Assembly: GCA_963699105.1 (NCBI GenBank)
Contig: CAVOTI010000005.1
Span: 1,035,712 to 1,099,711, forward strand
Source: Bog-756 sp963699105
GTDB taxonomy: Bacteria > Actinomycetota > Acidimicrobiia > Acidimicrobiales > RAAP-2
DNA length: 64,000 bases
Reading direction: 5' to 3'
Below the pieces are notes generated by a model. The model did not search any database, was not told where the DNA came from, and saw only the letters and a list, made by a program, of their open reading frames with translations. The translations under genes and the position numbers were made by a program. How positions within the stretch are numbered: position 1 is the first letter of the stretch; every line of letters starts with the position of its first letter. Below are positions 1 to 8,486 of the stretch, in pieces.

Positions 1-343
1 CCAAGGCCAACGGGTTGGCCAGCAGGGAGGGGCTGAGATTGACGAACAGCAAGCGGTCGTCGGGTGTCGGGCCGAGCTCGGTGGCCGCCCGCAGGCAGGC
101 GATCTCGAGGTGGCTCCGCAGCCCGACCTCCTCGGCTCGGGCCAACCACCAGTCCGGTGCCCGCAACGGTTGGAGCGGCATCCGGGCCAGGGACTCGTAT
201 CCGACGACGAGTTGATCGGCGGCCCGGACCACCGGTTGCACGTGGGCCTCGATCACTCCCGGCTGGCACAGCTCTTCGATGGCCCGACGGGCCGCGACCA
301 CGTCGCCGGGCCCCACTTCCAGGAGCCCGGTTCGGGGAGCCAT
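1..343 (-). CDS. EAL-domain protein, N-terminal part (gene runs off the window)
   Basis: The minus strand encodes an open frame that starts at an ATG at 343 and continues past position 1, so only about 114 residues are visible. The sequence fits the beginning of an EAL (cyclic-di-GMP phosphodiesterase) domain: QPVV at about residues 36-39, then GYESLAR at 48-54 in the position of the signature EAL motif, then LFVNLSP near residue 103. The motif reads ESL instead of EAL, and the rest of the catalytic site is outside the window, so activity cannot be judged. The start is preceded by a GCAGGG stretch; a GTG 21 bases upstream is an alternative. It is transcribed away from the window, separated from the neighbouring GNAT gene by about 140 bases. 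Confidence 0.7.
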   Translation of the reverse strand, partial: MAPRTGLLEVGPGDVVAARRAIEELCQPGVIEAHVQPVVRAADQLVVGYESLARMPLQPLRAPDWWLARAEEVGLRSHLEIACLRAATELGPTPDDRLLFVNLSPSLLANPLAL

Positions 344-482
344 TGCCCTGCATCGGCCACTCACCGCCCGAGCTTGAGCGCCGCCGACGGAAAATCCCGG
401 ACCGGGAACCGGATGTCGGGAGGGGAGAGGGCCGGACGGCCCCGGCCCGACGCCCCCTCCGGGGTCCGTTCGGGGCGGTGAC

Positions 483-1076
483 CTACGGGGCGGTCGGCTG
501 TATGGGAAACCGCACCGAGACGGTCTCGGACTCCGTGGTGGTGGTGACGGGAAATCCCGACTTGTGGAACACGGCCAGCATGGCGTGGTTCTCCGCCAGG
601 GTCTGGGCGGTGAAGACGGTGATGCCCCTACCGAGGGCGGCATCGGCCAGTTGCCGAAGAAGGACGGTGCCGATCCCATGGTGTTGGTACTCGTCGGCCA
701 CCACAAATGCCACCTCCGCCTCCGACGTCGCCGGAGTGCGTTCGTAGCGGCCGACGGCCACGATGCGGTCCCCGCGCTCGGCCACCAGAGCCAGTCGGTC
801 GACGTAGTCGACGTGGGTGAAGTGTTCGATCTCGGGGGGCGACAACACCGGGTGGACGAAGAAGAACCGTCGGTACACCGACCGATCCGACAGTCGGCGG
901 TGAAAGGCCTGCAGACCGGCGGCGTCACCGGATCGGATCGGTCGGATGTGGATCCGGTCGCCCCCGGGCGTGACCATGTCGCTCACCAGGCCGTCGGGAT
1001 AGCCCTCATCCCGAAGTGTCCCGGCCTCCGGCGCCGGTGGTCCGGGACGCTCGTCGGGCTGTCCAGATTGGTTCAC
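483..1076 (-). CDS. GNAT family N-acetyltransferase
   Basis: A 197-residue protein with one GNAT fold from about residue 40 to the C terminus. The acetyl-CoA pyrophosphate-binding loop is visible as QHHGIG at residues 131-136, preceded by the beta-4 strand EVAFVVADEY, and the late motif NHAMLAVFHKSGF begins at 163. The N-terminal 35 residues are Pro/Gly-rich and probably disordered. The start RHIHIRPIRSGDA-like region resembles the stand-alone GNATs related to the acetyltransferase domain of Pat-type protein acetylases, but no cyclic-nucleotide domain is present, so the substrate is unknown. It is divergent from the alcohol dehydrogenase gene at 1333. Confidence 0.85.
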   Translation of the reverse strand: MNQSGQPDERPGPPAPEAGTLRDEGYPDGLVSDMVTPGGDRIHIRPIRSGDAAGLQAFHRRLSDRSVYRRFFFVHPVLSPPEIEHFTHVDYVDRLALVAERGDRIVAVGRYERTPATSEAEVAFVVADEYQHHGIGTVLLRQLADAALGRGITVFTAQTLAENHAMLAVFHKSGFPVTTTTESETVSVRFPIQPTAP

Positions 1077-1332
1077 TCCGATGGACCTCTCTTCTGGCGC
1101 CAGGGCTGGTCCGCCCGACGCCCGCCGTCCCGATCACCCGGCGTCGGTCCAGCGTGACACAGTCCCGCCGGGGCGCCGGCAATGGACCGAATCCCCTCGC
1201 CTCTCCGTCCCGGGTCGGTCTACCGTGAGACCCGGGGACGGTCGCCGGATCCTCGGATCGAGCGGCGGCGTCGGCCGACGCACCCGCCCACCTTTACGGC
1301 CGGCTGGTCGGGGTCCGAACAGGAGGCACCAC

Positions 1333-2352
1333 ATGGCACCGGAAACCATGAGCGCGTGGGTGGTGGAGATCCCGGGTCCGATCGACGCCCACCCGCTCCG
1401 CCGGGTCGAGCGGCCGGTACCGGTCCCGGGGGCCGGTGAGATACGGCTGCATGTGCGGACCTGCGGGGTGTGCCGGACCGACCTTCACCTGGCCGAAGGG
1501 GACCTCACGCCCAAACGCCACCAGGTCGTCCCGGGCCACGAGGTGGTGGGGATCGTCGACCGGCTGGGGCCGGGAAGCGGACGGTTCCGCCTGGGGGACC
1601 GGGTCGGCGTGCCGTGGCTGGCCCGGACCTGCGGCGTCTGCCGCTTCTGCACGTCGGGCCGGGAGAACCTCTGCACCGACCCGCGGTTCACCGGATGGGA
1701 CGTGGACGGCGGTTATGCCGAGTACGCGGTGGTCAACCAGGAGTTCGCCTATGCCATCCCCGAACGGTTCAGCGACGAGGAGGCGGCACCCCTCTTGTGC
1801 GCAGGCATCATCGGCTACCGGGCCCTGCGCCGGTCCCGACTCCCCGCCGGTGGCCGTCTGGGGCTCTACGGGTTCGGAGGATCGGCCCACCTGGCCGCCC
1901 AGATCGCCATGGGCGAAGGCGCCCGCGTCCACGTGCTGACGCGGGCGGCGGCCGCCCGTGACCTGGCCACCCGGTTGGGGGCGGCCAGCGTGGGGGACGC
2001 CACGGCCCGGCCCCCCGAACCACTGGACTCCGCCATCCTCTTCGCCCCGGTGGGGACGCTGGTGTTGCCGGCCCTCGAGGCACTGGAGCGCGGCGGCACC
2101 TTGGCCATCGCCGGCATCCATCTCACCGACATCCCCCCGCTCAACTACCAACGGCACCTCTTCGAGGAGCGGGAGCTGTGCAGCGTGACGGCCAACACCC
2201 GTGACGACGGTGTGGCGTTCCTGGAAGCGGCGGCGGCACTGCCGGTGCGGGTGTCGACGGTGGCCTACGACATGGACCGGGCCAACCGGGCGCTGGCCGA
2301 TCTGGCTCATGACCACGTCGACGGGGCGGCGGTGCTGGTGAACCCCTGGTGA
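1333..2352 (+). CDS. zinc-dependent alcohol dehydrogenase (MDR superfamily)
   Basis: A 339-residue medium-chain dehydrogenase. Catalytic zinc ligands are Cys44 (in CGVCRTDLH), His69-Glu70 (GHE) and probably Cys156; the structural zinc lobe has Cys100, Cys103, Cys106 and Cys114. The Rossmann loop is GLYGFGGSAH around 177-186, so NAD(P) is the likely cofactor. The sequence looks like the AdhA-type branch of zinc alcohol dehydrogenases rather than the horse-liver type. I chose the ATG at 1333 because AGGAGG lies just upstream (1321-1326) and homology starts there; the open frame extends 250 bases further upstream without family similarity. It precedes the mycofactocin-type SDR, which suggests alcohol or aldehyde metabolism as a shared theme. 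Confidence 0.9.
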   Translation: MAPETMSAWVVEIPGPIDAHPLRRVERPVPVPGAGEIRLHVRTCGVCRTDLHLAEGDLTPKRHQVVPGHEVVGIVDRLGPGSGRFRLGDRVGVPWLARTCGVCRFCTSGRENLCTDPRFTGWDVDGGYAEYAVVNQEFAYAIPERFSDEEAAPLLCAGIIGYRALRRSRLPAGGRLGLYGFGGSAHLAAQIAMGEGARVHVLTRAAAARDLATRLGAASVGDATARPPEPLDSAILFAPVGTLVLPALEALERGGTLAIAGIHLTDIPPLNYQRHLFEERELCSVTANTRDDGVAFLEAAAALPVRVSTVAYDMDRANRALADLAHDHVDGAAVLVNPW

Positions 2353-2421
2353 AGCCGGTCCGGGCCGGATCGACGGCGTTTCGGTCGGAGGCGGCGGCTC
2401 GGAGACCGGGCCCCCTTGCCA

Positions 2422-2438
2422 TTGGCACTGAGTGCCAA
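2422..2438. promoter_or_regulatory. perfect 17-bp palindrome, candidate operator
   Basis: TTGGCACT-G-AGTGCCAA is a perfect inverted repeat with 8-bp arms around one base. It sits in the 210-bp gap between the alcohol dehydrogenase stop and the mycofactocin-type SDR start, about 125 bp upstream of the latter. Length and symmetry suit a dimeric TetR-type repressor. A link to the mycofactocin regulator MftR is a guess from the downstream genes. Confidence 0.55.
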
Positions 2439-2562
2439 TAACATTCGGCATCAGCGTCGTGTCCAACCACCGGCACCCACGGAGGTGCCGCCCGAGGCGT
2501 GCCGGCCCGGAGCGGGCGCGGGCTCGGAACGCCACCCGGTCGAGAGCGAGTCGAGCAGAACC

Positions 2563-3372
2563 ATGAGCGGACGTGTGGAAGGAAAGGTCGCCTTCATCAC
2601 CGGCGCCGCCCGGGGGCAGGGGCGCAGCCACGCCCTCAGATTGGCGGAGGAGGGCGCCGACATCATCGCCGTCGACGTTCTGGAGGACTACCAGTCGGTT
2701 GTCTACCCGATGGCGTCGCTGACTGATCTGGACGAAACAGCCGAGCTGGTCGAGGAGAGGGGTGGTCGCATCGTCACCGGCAAGGTCGACGTCAGAGACC
2801 CGGACTCGCTCACCACCGCCCTGAGCCACGGTGTGACCGAGCTCGGACATCTGGACATCGTCTGTGCCAACGCCGGGATCTGCTCCGTCCAGACCTGGGA
2901 CCAGGTCGATGCCAGGATATGGCAGGACACCCTGGACACCAACCTGACCGGGGTGTGGAACACCATGGTGGCGGCTGTTCCCCACCTGATCACCAATGGC
3001 GGAGGCTCCATCATCGCCACCAGCTCGGTGGCGGGCATCAAGGGACTCCCGTTCGTCACCCCGTACGCCGCCTCCAAGCACGGCGTGGTGGGCATCGCCC
3101 GGTCGATGGCCCACGAGCTGGCCAAGCACCGCATCAGGGTGAACACCGTGCATCCCACCGGGGTCAACACGCCGATGCTCCAGGGGCTCGGCGGCCTCGA
3201 TCCCCTGCTCAGCCGGGATCCGGAGCTCGGCGGCATCTTCCAGAACACCTACCCGGTCCAGACGGTGGAGCCCCGCGACGTGAGCGAGGCGGTGGTCTAT
3301 CTCGCCTCGGACGAGTCCCGCTACGTGACCGGTCTCGAGTTCACCATCGACGCCGGAGCCACCATCCGGTGA
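2563..3372 (+). CDS. mycofactocin-coupled type SDR family oxidoreductase
   Basis: A 269-residue short-chain dehydrogenase. The cofactor loop is TGAARGQGRSHA (residues 13-24), the variant typical of the mycofactocin-dependent SDR subfamily, in which the nicotinamide cofactor is held and regenerated through mycofactocin. Other landmarks are NAG at 103-105, catalytic Ser154/155 (TSSVAG) and YxxxK with Tyr168 and Lys172. An insertion after residue 40 (EDYQSVVYPMA) is also typical of this subfamily. The ATG at 2563 fits the family N terminus. Forty-three bases downstream begins mftD, so the two are probably co-transcribed. The subfamily assignment is by motif and context; substrate is unknown. Confidence 0.88.
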   Translation: MSGRVEGKVAFITGAARGQGRSHALRLAEEGADIIAVDVLEDYQSVVYPMASLTDLDETAELVEERGGRIVTGKVDVRDPDSLTTALSHGVTELGHLDIVCANAGICSVQTWDQVDARIWQDTLDTNLTGVWNTMVAAVPHLITNGGGSIIATSSVAGIKGLPFVTPYAASKHGVVGIARSMAHELAKHRIRVNTVHPTGVNTPMLQGLGGLDPLLSRDPELGGIFQNTYPVQTVEPRDVSEAVVYLASDESRYVTGLEFTIDAGATIR

Positions 3373-3415
3373 GTGGGGACGGGGCGCGGTTCCCGACGAG
3401 GACAGGAATCCAGCA

Positions 3416-4601
3416 ATGAAGAACCCATGGTTCGAAACGGTGGCCGAGGCCCAGCGTCGGGCCAAGCGGCGCTTGCCCAGGTCGGTCTATGCCGCCCTGG
3501 TGGCCGGGTCCGAGAAGGGCCTCACGGCCAGCGACAACGTCGAGGCGTTCACCGAGCTCGGCCTGGCCCCCCATGTGGCCGGGCTGTCGGCCAAACGCGA
3601 TCTCTCGACCACGGTGATGGGTCAGCCGATCTCGTTCCCGGTGGTCATCTCCCCCACCGGCGTCCAGGCCGTCCACCCCGACGGCGAGGTGGCGGTGGCC
3701 CGGGCCGCCGCCGCCCGGGGGACGGCCATGGGGCTCAGCTGCTTCGCCAGCAAGTCGATCGAGGAGGTGGCGGCGGCCAATCCTCAGGTCTTCTTCCAGA
3801 CCTACTGGATCGGGGACAAAGAGGAGATGATCCAGCGGATCGAGCGGGCCCGGGCCGCCGGAGCGGTGGGCCTCATCGCCACCTTCGACTGGTCGTTCTC
3901 CAACGGACGCGACTGGGGGAGCCCGGCCATCCCCGAGCGCATCGAGTTCAAGACCGCCGTGCAGTTCGGGCCCGAGGTGCTGGTCCGGCCCCAGTGGCTG
4001 CGGGAGTTCGCCCGCACCCTCTCGGTTCCCGATCTGACCGTACCCAACCTGGGCCGGCCCGGTGAGCCGTTGCCCACCTTTTTCGAGGCCTATGGCCGGT
4101 GGATGCAGACCCCGCCGCCGTCGTGGGACGACGTGGCCTGGCTGCGACAGCAGTGGGAGGGTCCGTTCATGCTGAAGGGCGTGACCCGGGTGGACGATGC
4201 CAGACGGGCCGTCGACCTCGGAGTGACGGCCATATCGGTGTCCAACCACGGCGGGAACAACCTGGACGGCACCCCGGGGACGATCCGGGTGCTGCCGGTG
4301 ATCGCCGACACCGTCGGCCACCAGGTCGAGGTCCTGCTCGACGGCGGAGTGCGCCGGGGCGGCGACGTGGCCAAGGCCCTGGCCCTGGGGGCACGGGCGG
4401 TGATGATCGGGCGTGCCTATCTGTGGGGACTCGCCGCCAACGGCCAAGCCGGCGTGGAGAACGTCCTGGACATTCTCGCGCGGTGGCCTCGACTCGGCGG
4501 TGCTCGGATTGGGTCACGCCTCGATCGACGGACTCTCGCCCGCCGACCTCGTCATCCCCCCCGGTTTCACCCGCACCATGGGAGCCGGAGACCAGGCCTG
4601 A
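3416..4601 (+). CDS. mftD: MftD, pre-mycofactocin synthase (apparent +1 frameshift near the C terminus)
   Basis: FMN-dependent alpha-hydroxy-acid-oxidase family protein that closely resembles MftD, the enzyme that oxidatively deaminates the mycofactocin precursor. Recognisable stretches are KRRLPRSVYAALVAGSEKG, the FMN-binding SPTGVQAVHPDG, SVSNHGGNNLDG and LLDGGVRRGGDVAKAL. The reading frame is intact to Leu354 (codon 4475-4477). The expected C terminus, RGGLDSAVLGLGHASIDG and onward to GFTRTMGAGDQA, is in the +1 frame and ends at 4601. Dropping one base at 4478 joins them to a 394-residue protein of normal length. Unrepaired, the frame runs on to 4864 in unrelated sequence. No other mft biosynthesis gene is visible in the window. 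The shift may be a sequencing error or a real lesion. Confidence 0.82.
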
Positions 4602-4644
4602 TCAGCCGGGCCCTTCGATGGCGGCGTCCGGTGCGGTCCGGCCA

Positions 4645-5805
4645 TCACCGTCGGTGGCCATGCCTCCGGACCAGTACCACGGTCGGCCAGATGGCGATGG
4701 CCGCCGACAGGACCAGGGCGACGCCGATCCCCGACTTTCCCGAGCCGGGCACGAGGAGGCCGATCAGGGCGACCGAGGCGACCGACCACGCCGCCACCGC
4801 CCCGACCACCACGACGGGGGTACCGATGACGTGGCTGCGACCACCGAACGAGGACCAGGGTTGATCGAGATCGCTGTCGGGTGCCGGGCCCCCGGCGACC
4901 TCCCGGTCCGGGGGCGTATCGCCGGACCGCTTGGCGAACAGCAGGGCCACCGGGGCGGCCCACCGCTCCAGACGAAGCACCAGGTCGGGGTTCCTCGAGA
5001 TCAGGAGGTTGCTCCCGATGGCGAAGACGACGTAGAGGATGAATCCCACGTGGGCCAGGAACCCGATCGGGATCAGCAGGATCAGGATGACCACCCGCGC
5101 CACGTTCAGCCCGGCCCTCGACAGGTTCCGTCGGGCGGTGGGTGCGTCGGGATCGGCACGCGCCGCTCGGGCCAGAAGTTCGGTCCCCTCCCGCCGCTTG
5201 CCGGCGGCCCGTAGGGCGACACCCAGGTTGTTCAGAGCTGCGTAGTTGTCCGGCTCGATGGCCAACGCCTTCCGGCTGGCAGTGATGGCCGCCTTCCAGT
5301 TTTTCGTCCCCAGGGCCACGAGGCTGGCGGCGACCCAGGTGGCGGCGCTGTTGGGAGCCAACCGGATGGCGGCCTGTGCGGCGTCGTCAGCCTGGCGGAG
5401 TTCGCCGATGAGGGGGAGGGCCTGGGCCAGTCCGATGTGAGCGTTGGGATCCCAGGGAGCCAACCGGACGGCCTCCCGGGCCGAGGCGACGGCCTCGTGT
5501 CCCAGCCGGGTCCGGTCGGCGCCGGAGCTCTGCCGGGCCAGCGTGGACAGCGCCGTGCCCCGCAGGCGGAATCCGATGGCCGATTCCGGAGCCCGGCGGA
5601 TGGCCTCATCGGCCATCTGGGCGGCTTCGGACAGACGGCCCTCGCCGTAGAGGGCGCGGGACCACTCGCAGAACGGGCGCGGGTCCAGTGGCACCAGCGC
5701 CGACGCTTCCCGCGCCCGCTCGGCCGCCGCCTGATACCGCCTGACCCTGATGAGGGCGTCGGCCTCGGCCAGGAGGGAGACGACCCGTTGGCCGGAGTCG
5801 GTCAC
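4645..5805 (-). CDS. TPR-repeat protein with C-terminal membrane segments
   Basis: A 386-residue protein starting at a GTG at 5805, only 8 bases after the stop of the AAA+ ATPase gene, so the pair is an operon. The first 230 residues form tandem tetratricopeptide repeats, seen in AAERAREASALVPLDP, ALNNLGVALRAAGK and similar helices with the usual Ala/Leu/Pro spacing. These are followed by hydrophobic helices (VVILILLIPIGFLAHVGF and a second long one) and, near the end, two more (VVVVGAVAAWSVASVALIG, IGVALVLSAAIAIW). The likely role is a membrane-attached protein-interaction scaffold working with the upstream ATPase; the partner or client is unknown. The open frame extends upstream of the GTG but overlaps the ATPase gene there. 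Confidence 0.8.
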   Translation of the reverse strand: MTDSGQRVVSLLAEADALIRVRRYQAAAERAREASALVPLDPRPFCEWSRALYGEGRLSEAAQMADEAIRRAPESAIGFRLRGTALSTLARQSSGADRTRLGHEAVASAREAVRLAPWDPNAHIGLAQALPLIGELRQADDAAQAAIRLAPNSAATWVAASLVALGTKNWKAAITASRKALAIEPDNYAALNNLGVALRAAGKRREGTELLARAARADPDAPTARRNLSRAGLNVARVVILILLIPIGFLAHVGFILYVVFAIGSNLLISRNPDLVLRLERWAAPVALLFAKRSGDTPPDREVAGGPAPDSDLDQPWSSFGGRSHVIGTPVVVVGAVAAWSVASVALIGLLVPGSGKSGIGVALVLSAAIAIWPTVVLVRRHGHRR

Positions 5806-5813
5806 CGAGCCGC

Positions 5814-7091
5814 CTAGCGGTATCGGCGCTGCCGCAAGTGGGCGGCCAGCTCGTCGTACTCGCCGGCGGCATTGGCATAGCGAACGTGGTTGCGGGCCGA
5901 CTCGAACCATGCCGCGGTACTGGGGCGGGTGGCGGCGATGGCCGCCCGGAGCTGGTCAGCGCCGATCGGCTGCACGTTGGAGGTGCGCAGGGCCTCGCCG
6001 AGGGCCCGTTCGGCGGCGTCCTCGCACACCAGGCGAAGGTCGGCACCGGACATCCCGTCTGTCGCCCGGGCCAACTCGTCGAAGTCGACGGGTCCGAGCG
6101 GACGGTCGGCGAGGTTGGAGCGGAGGATGGCCGCTCGGGCGTCGGCATCCGGCGGCAGGAGGAGCATGGTCCGATCGAAGCGCCCGGGGCGCCGCAACGC
6201 CGGATCGACGTCCCAGGGTTGGTTGGTGGCACCGATGACGAAGATGCCTTCGTTGGACGTCTCCACCCCGTCCAGCTCGACCAGCAGCTGGGCCACCACG
6301 TTGCGGGCCGAGCTCCGGCCGAGGTCCATCCGGGAGTGACCGATGGCGTCCAACTCATCGAAGAAGAGCACGCACGGAGTGTTGCGCCTGGCCATGTCGA
6401 ACAGGTCATGCAGCTGCTTCTCCGAATTGCCCAACCACATGTCGAGGATCTGGTGCAGGCCCACCGTGACGAACCGGGCCCCCAGCTCGCCGGCCACGGC
6501 CCGAGCCAGAAACGTCTTGCCGCATCCGGGCGGCCCCCACAACAGGAGGCCTCCCCGTAGGTGGGCGCCGTAGGTCCGCCGCAGCTCGGGATTGCGCAGC
6601 GGGGCCAGAAACGACTGCTCCAGCCGCTCCTTGACGTCGTAGAGGCCGCCCACGTCGGCCAGGGTCACCGGCTCCAGATAGCCGGCATCGGCCAAAACGT
6701 CATGGAGGAACCGGTCCCAGTCGGGCTCCTCGGATGGCTCCCCCGCCACGGCGCCGCGCAAGATCGGCTCGCCGCCCATCGGTCCGGGGGCGACCGGTGC
6801 CGGCCCGCTCCGGACCGGGACATCCGGCAGCGGGCCGGACAGCGACTCGTGCATCCGCTTCCAGCCCGGGGCCCGGGGGTCGCCCAGCACCTCCCCGACC
6901 CGGGCCGCCATACCCAGGGCCTCGACCTGATCTGGTTGGGCGTGGAGCACCGCTTCGAGGTGGCCGAGGGCGTCCTGCGGCCGTCCGGCATCGATCAACA
7001 GGCCGGCCAGATGGGTCCGGAGAGCGGCGTTGCCGGGCTCGGCCGCGACCGCGGCTTCGATGGCGCGGATGACGTCGGGTTCTGGTGCCAT
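5814..7091 (-). CDS. AAA+ ATPase with N-terminal TPR-like segment
   Basis: A 425-residue protein. Residues 1-70 are helical with a TPR pattern (AALRTHLAGLLIDAGRPQDA). The AAA+ module follows: Walker A GPPGCGKT at 186-193, Walker B VLFFDELD at 242-248, sensor 1 GATN at 287-290 and the arginine-finger region RRPGRFDR at 300-307, with a C-terminal helical lid containing GMSGADLRLVCEDAAERAL. This is the classical-clade (FtsH/p97/ARC-like) organisation, but there is no protease domain and only one ATPase ring. The start ATG at 7091 was preferred because upstream codons are not family-like. It is followed immediately by the TPR membrane gene, suggesting an ATPase that remodels membrane-linked complexes. 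The function is unassigned. Confidence 0.85.
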   Translation of the reverse strand: MAPEPDVIRAIEAAVAAEPGNAALRTHLAGLLIDAGRPQDALGHLEAVLHAQPDQVEALGMAARVGEVLGDPRAPGWKRMHESLSGPLPDVPVRSGPAPVAPGPMGGEPILRGAVAGEPSEEPDWDRFLHDVLADAGYLEPVTLADVGGLYDVKERLEQSFLAPLRNPELRRTYGAHLRGGLLLWGPPGCGKTFLARAVAGELGARFVTVGLHQILDMWLGNSEKQLHDLFDMARRNTPCVLFFDELDAIGHSRMDLGRSSARNVVAQLLVELDGVETSNEGIFVIGATNQPWDVDPALRRPGRFDRTMLLLPPDADARAAILRSNLADRPLGPVDFDELARATDGMSGADLRLVCEDAAERALGEALRTSNVQPIGADQLRAAIAATRPSTAAWFESARNHVRYANAAGEYDELAAHLRQRRYR

Positions 7092-7180
7092 CTGGTCATC
7101 ATCGTATGTCGGCGAACCCGGGGTCCCGTCGGCCCGCCCGGGGTCGGTAACCCGGTCGGCGCCCCCGCCCGGGTGCTGGT

Positions 7181-8047
7181 ATGGCGAGCCGCCACGCGCT
7201 AGGTTGCCCTCTTGCGCACCACTATGGAATTGACCCCTTGACCGAACAGAGCCGTGCCTCGGGTGGCGAGAGCGCAGCAATCGACGCCGAAGTGGCCAAG
7301 CGGATGAGTGAGGACGGGTTCGCCGTCCTGGGTCGTCTGGACCCCGCCCTCCACTCGAAACTGTTGCAGGCTCTCGACGCGGTGGGAGAGGCTCACCGAG
7401 ACGACTTCACGGAGCTGGGGCTCCACCTCCTGTCCTGTTTCCACGCCGACGCCGATCTCATGGACATCGTCGACTGGCCCCCGTTGCTGGCGACCATCGT
7501 CCAGCTCCTGTCGCCCAACGTGTACATGCACCACAGTCATCTGGACATCCATCCACCCATCGAACAAACCCCCGGCCACCGGTGGCACCGGGACGGTGGT
7601 GTCCAGGGTCGGGAGATGGGGCTGATGCCGATCGACCAACCGCGACTGTCGGTGAAGGCAGCCGTCTTCCTCACCGATGTCCTCGAGCCCGACGACGGCG
7701 CCATGGAGCTCGTCCCCGGCAGCCACCGCGATGCGACGTCCCGTCGGACCGAGGTGGGCCCGGGCGAGGGCGTGTCCCTCACCGTGCCGGCCGGTACGGT
7801 GGCGCTGTTCGACGCCAGGGTATGGCACCGGCGACGGGACAACATCGGGAAGAACACCCGCAAGGCCCTGTTCTTCGCCTACACCTATCGCTGGATCTCG
7901 ACCCGCGAGGAGCCGTCCGAAGGCCTGCCCGGTTGGGCCGACCTTCCCCCGGTGCGCCGGCAACTGTTCGGCGATCGCACCTGGGATGCGTTCTACCCGG
8001 CCCCGGGTGAGCTGCCGCTCGAACAGTGGAGCGGAAAACCAGCCTGA
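7181..8047 (+). CDS. phytanoyl-CoA dioxygenase (PhyH) family protein
   Basis: A 288-residue Fe(II)/2-oxoglutarate-dependent oxygenase. The iron-binding facial triad is visible as WHRDGG (His136, Asp138) and the distal VWHRR (His216); Arg227 in KNTRKALFF is the likely 2-oxoglutarate anchor. MELVPGSHRD around 176-184 is a typical PhyH stretch. The first 40 residues are not conserved-looking; a TTG at 7238 in the same frame could be the true start, since no clear ribosome-binding site is seen for either. It stands alone between the divergent ATPase operon and a small hypothetical gene, so the substrate cannot be guessed. Confidence 0.85.
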   Translation: MASRHALGCPLAHHYGIDPLTEQSRASGGESAAIDAEVAKRMSEDGFAVLGRLDPALHSKLLQALDAVGEAHRDDFTELGLHLLSCFHADADLMDIVDWPPLLATIVQLLSPNVYMHHSHLDIHPPIEQTPGHRWHRDGGVQGREMGLMPIDQPRLSVKAAVFLTDVLEPDDGAMELVPGSHRDATSRRTEVGPGEGVSLTVPAGTVALFDARVWHRRRDNIGKNTRKALFFAYTYRWISTREEPSEGLPGWADLPPVRRQLFGDRTWDAFYPAPGELPLEQWSGKPA

Positions 8048-8115
8048 CCGCGGTTCGACCCGAAGCTCCCGGGGGATCCCCGAATCCGCCGATGGGCAGC
8101 GGTAAATTCCCCCGT

Positions 8116-8349
8116 ATGGCAAGGCAACGTTGGAATCTGGATGAGAGTTCGTGGTCCGATCCATCTCAGGTGTTCACCGATACCCAGAGGGTCGACCTGT
8201 TCAACGACCCGAGATGGGAGAGTTCGACGCACTCCTCTTCGAGACGGTCGGTGGCTCTCAAGACCCATGACCATTCGGAAAGGACGGCCGGCAAGGCCTC
8301 CTCTTTCTGGCGCCACCTGGTGAGGCGGGGAGCCCACAGCCGCGACTGA
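8116..8349 (+). CDS. small hypothetical protein
   Basis: A 77-residue frame that opens 68 bases after the PhyH gene with an ATG preceded by an AT-containing stretch. The product is hydrophilic, rich in Ser, Arg, Trp and Asp, with no membrane segment, and I recognise no family. Codon third positions are only moderately G/C, weaker than its neighbours. It could be a real small acidimicrobial protein or a chance frame in the 440-bp gap before the MarR gene. Confidence 0.35.
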   Translation: MARQRWNLDESSWSDPSQVFTDTQRVDLFNDPRWESSTHSSSRRSVALKTHDHSERTAGKASSFWRHLVRRGAHSRD

Positions 8350-8456
8350 CCTCGACGTCTCCGGGCGAGCCGGGGCCGGGAAGTCAGGAAGATTGCCGCT
8401 CCTCGTCGTCCGACCGGCATCGGCCATCGGTTCCCGACTGCCGGATTTAGGCAAAT

Positions 8457-8473
8457 ATCTTGACTATCAAGAT
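8457..8473. promoter_or_regulatory. palindromic MarR-type operator overlapping a promoter
   Basis: ATCTTGA-CTA-TCAAGAT is a perfect inverted repeat with 7-bp arms, 13 bases upstream of the MarR-VOC start. MarR dimers commonly bind TTGA/TCAA-type palindromes of this size. The TTGACT within it (8460-8465) can serve as a -35 element, so binding would occlude the promoter, consistent with autorepression. Confidence 0.6.
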
Positions 8474-8486
8474 CGTTTGACACAGG

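Noticed and set aside
1294..3465. 723-residue minus-strand open frame opposite the alcohol dehydrogenase and SDR genes
   Set aside because: It is antisense to two genes with clear motifs, has low-complexity His/Gly/Arg composition and no family features; typical of high-GC shadow frames.
3341..4447. 368-residue minus-strand frame opposite mftD
   Set aside because: Antisense to a gene with a well-known sequence; no ribosome-binding site or motif.
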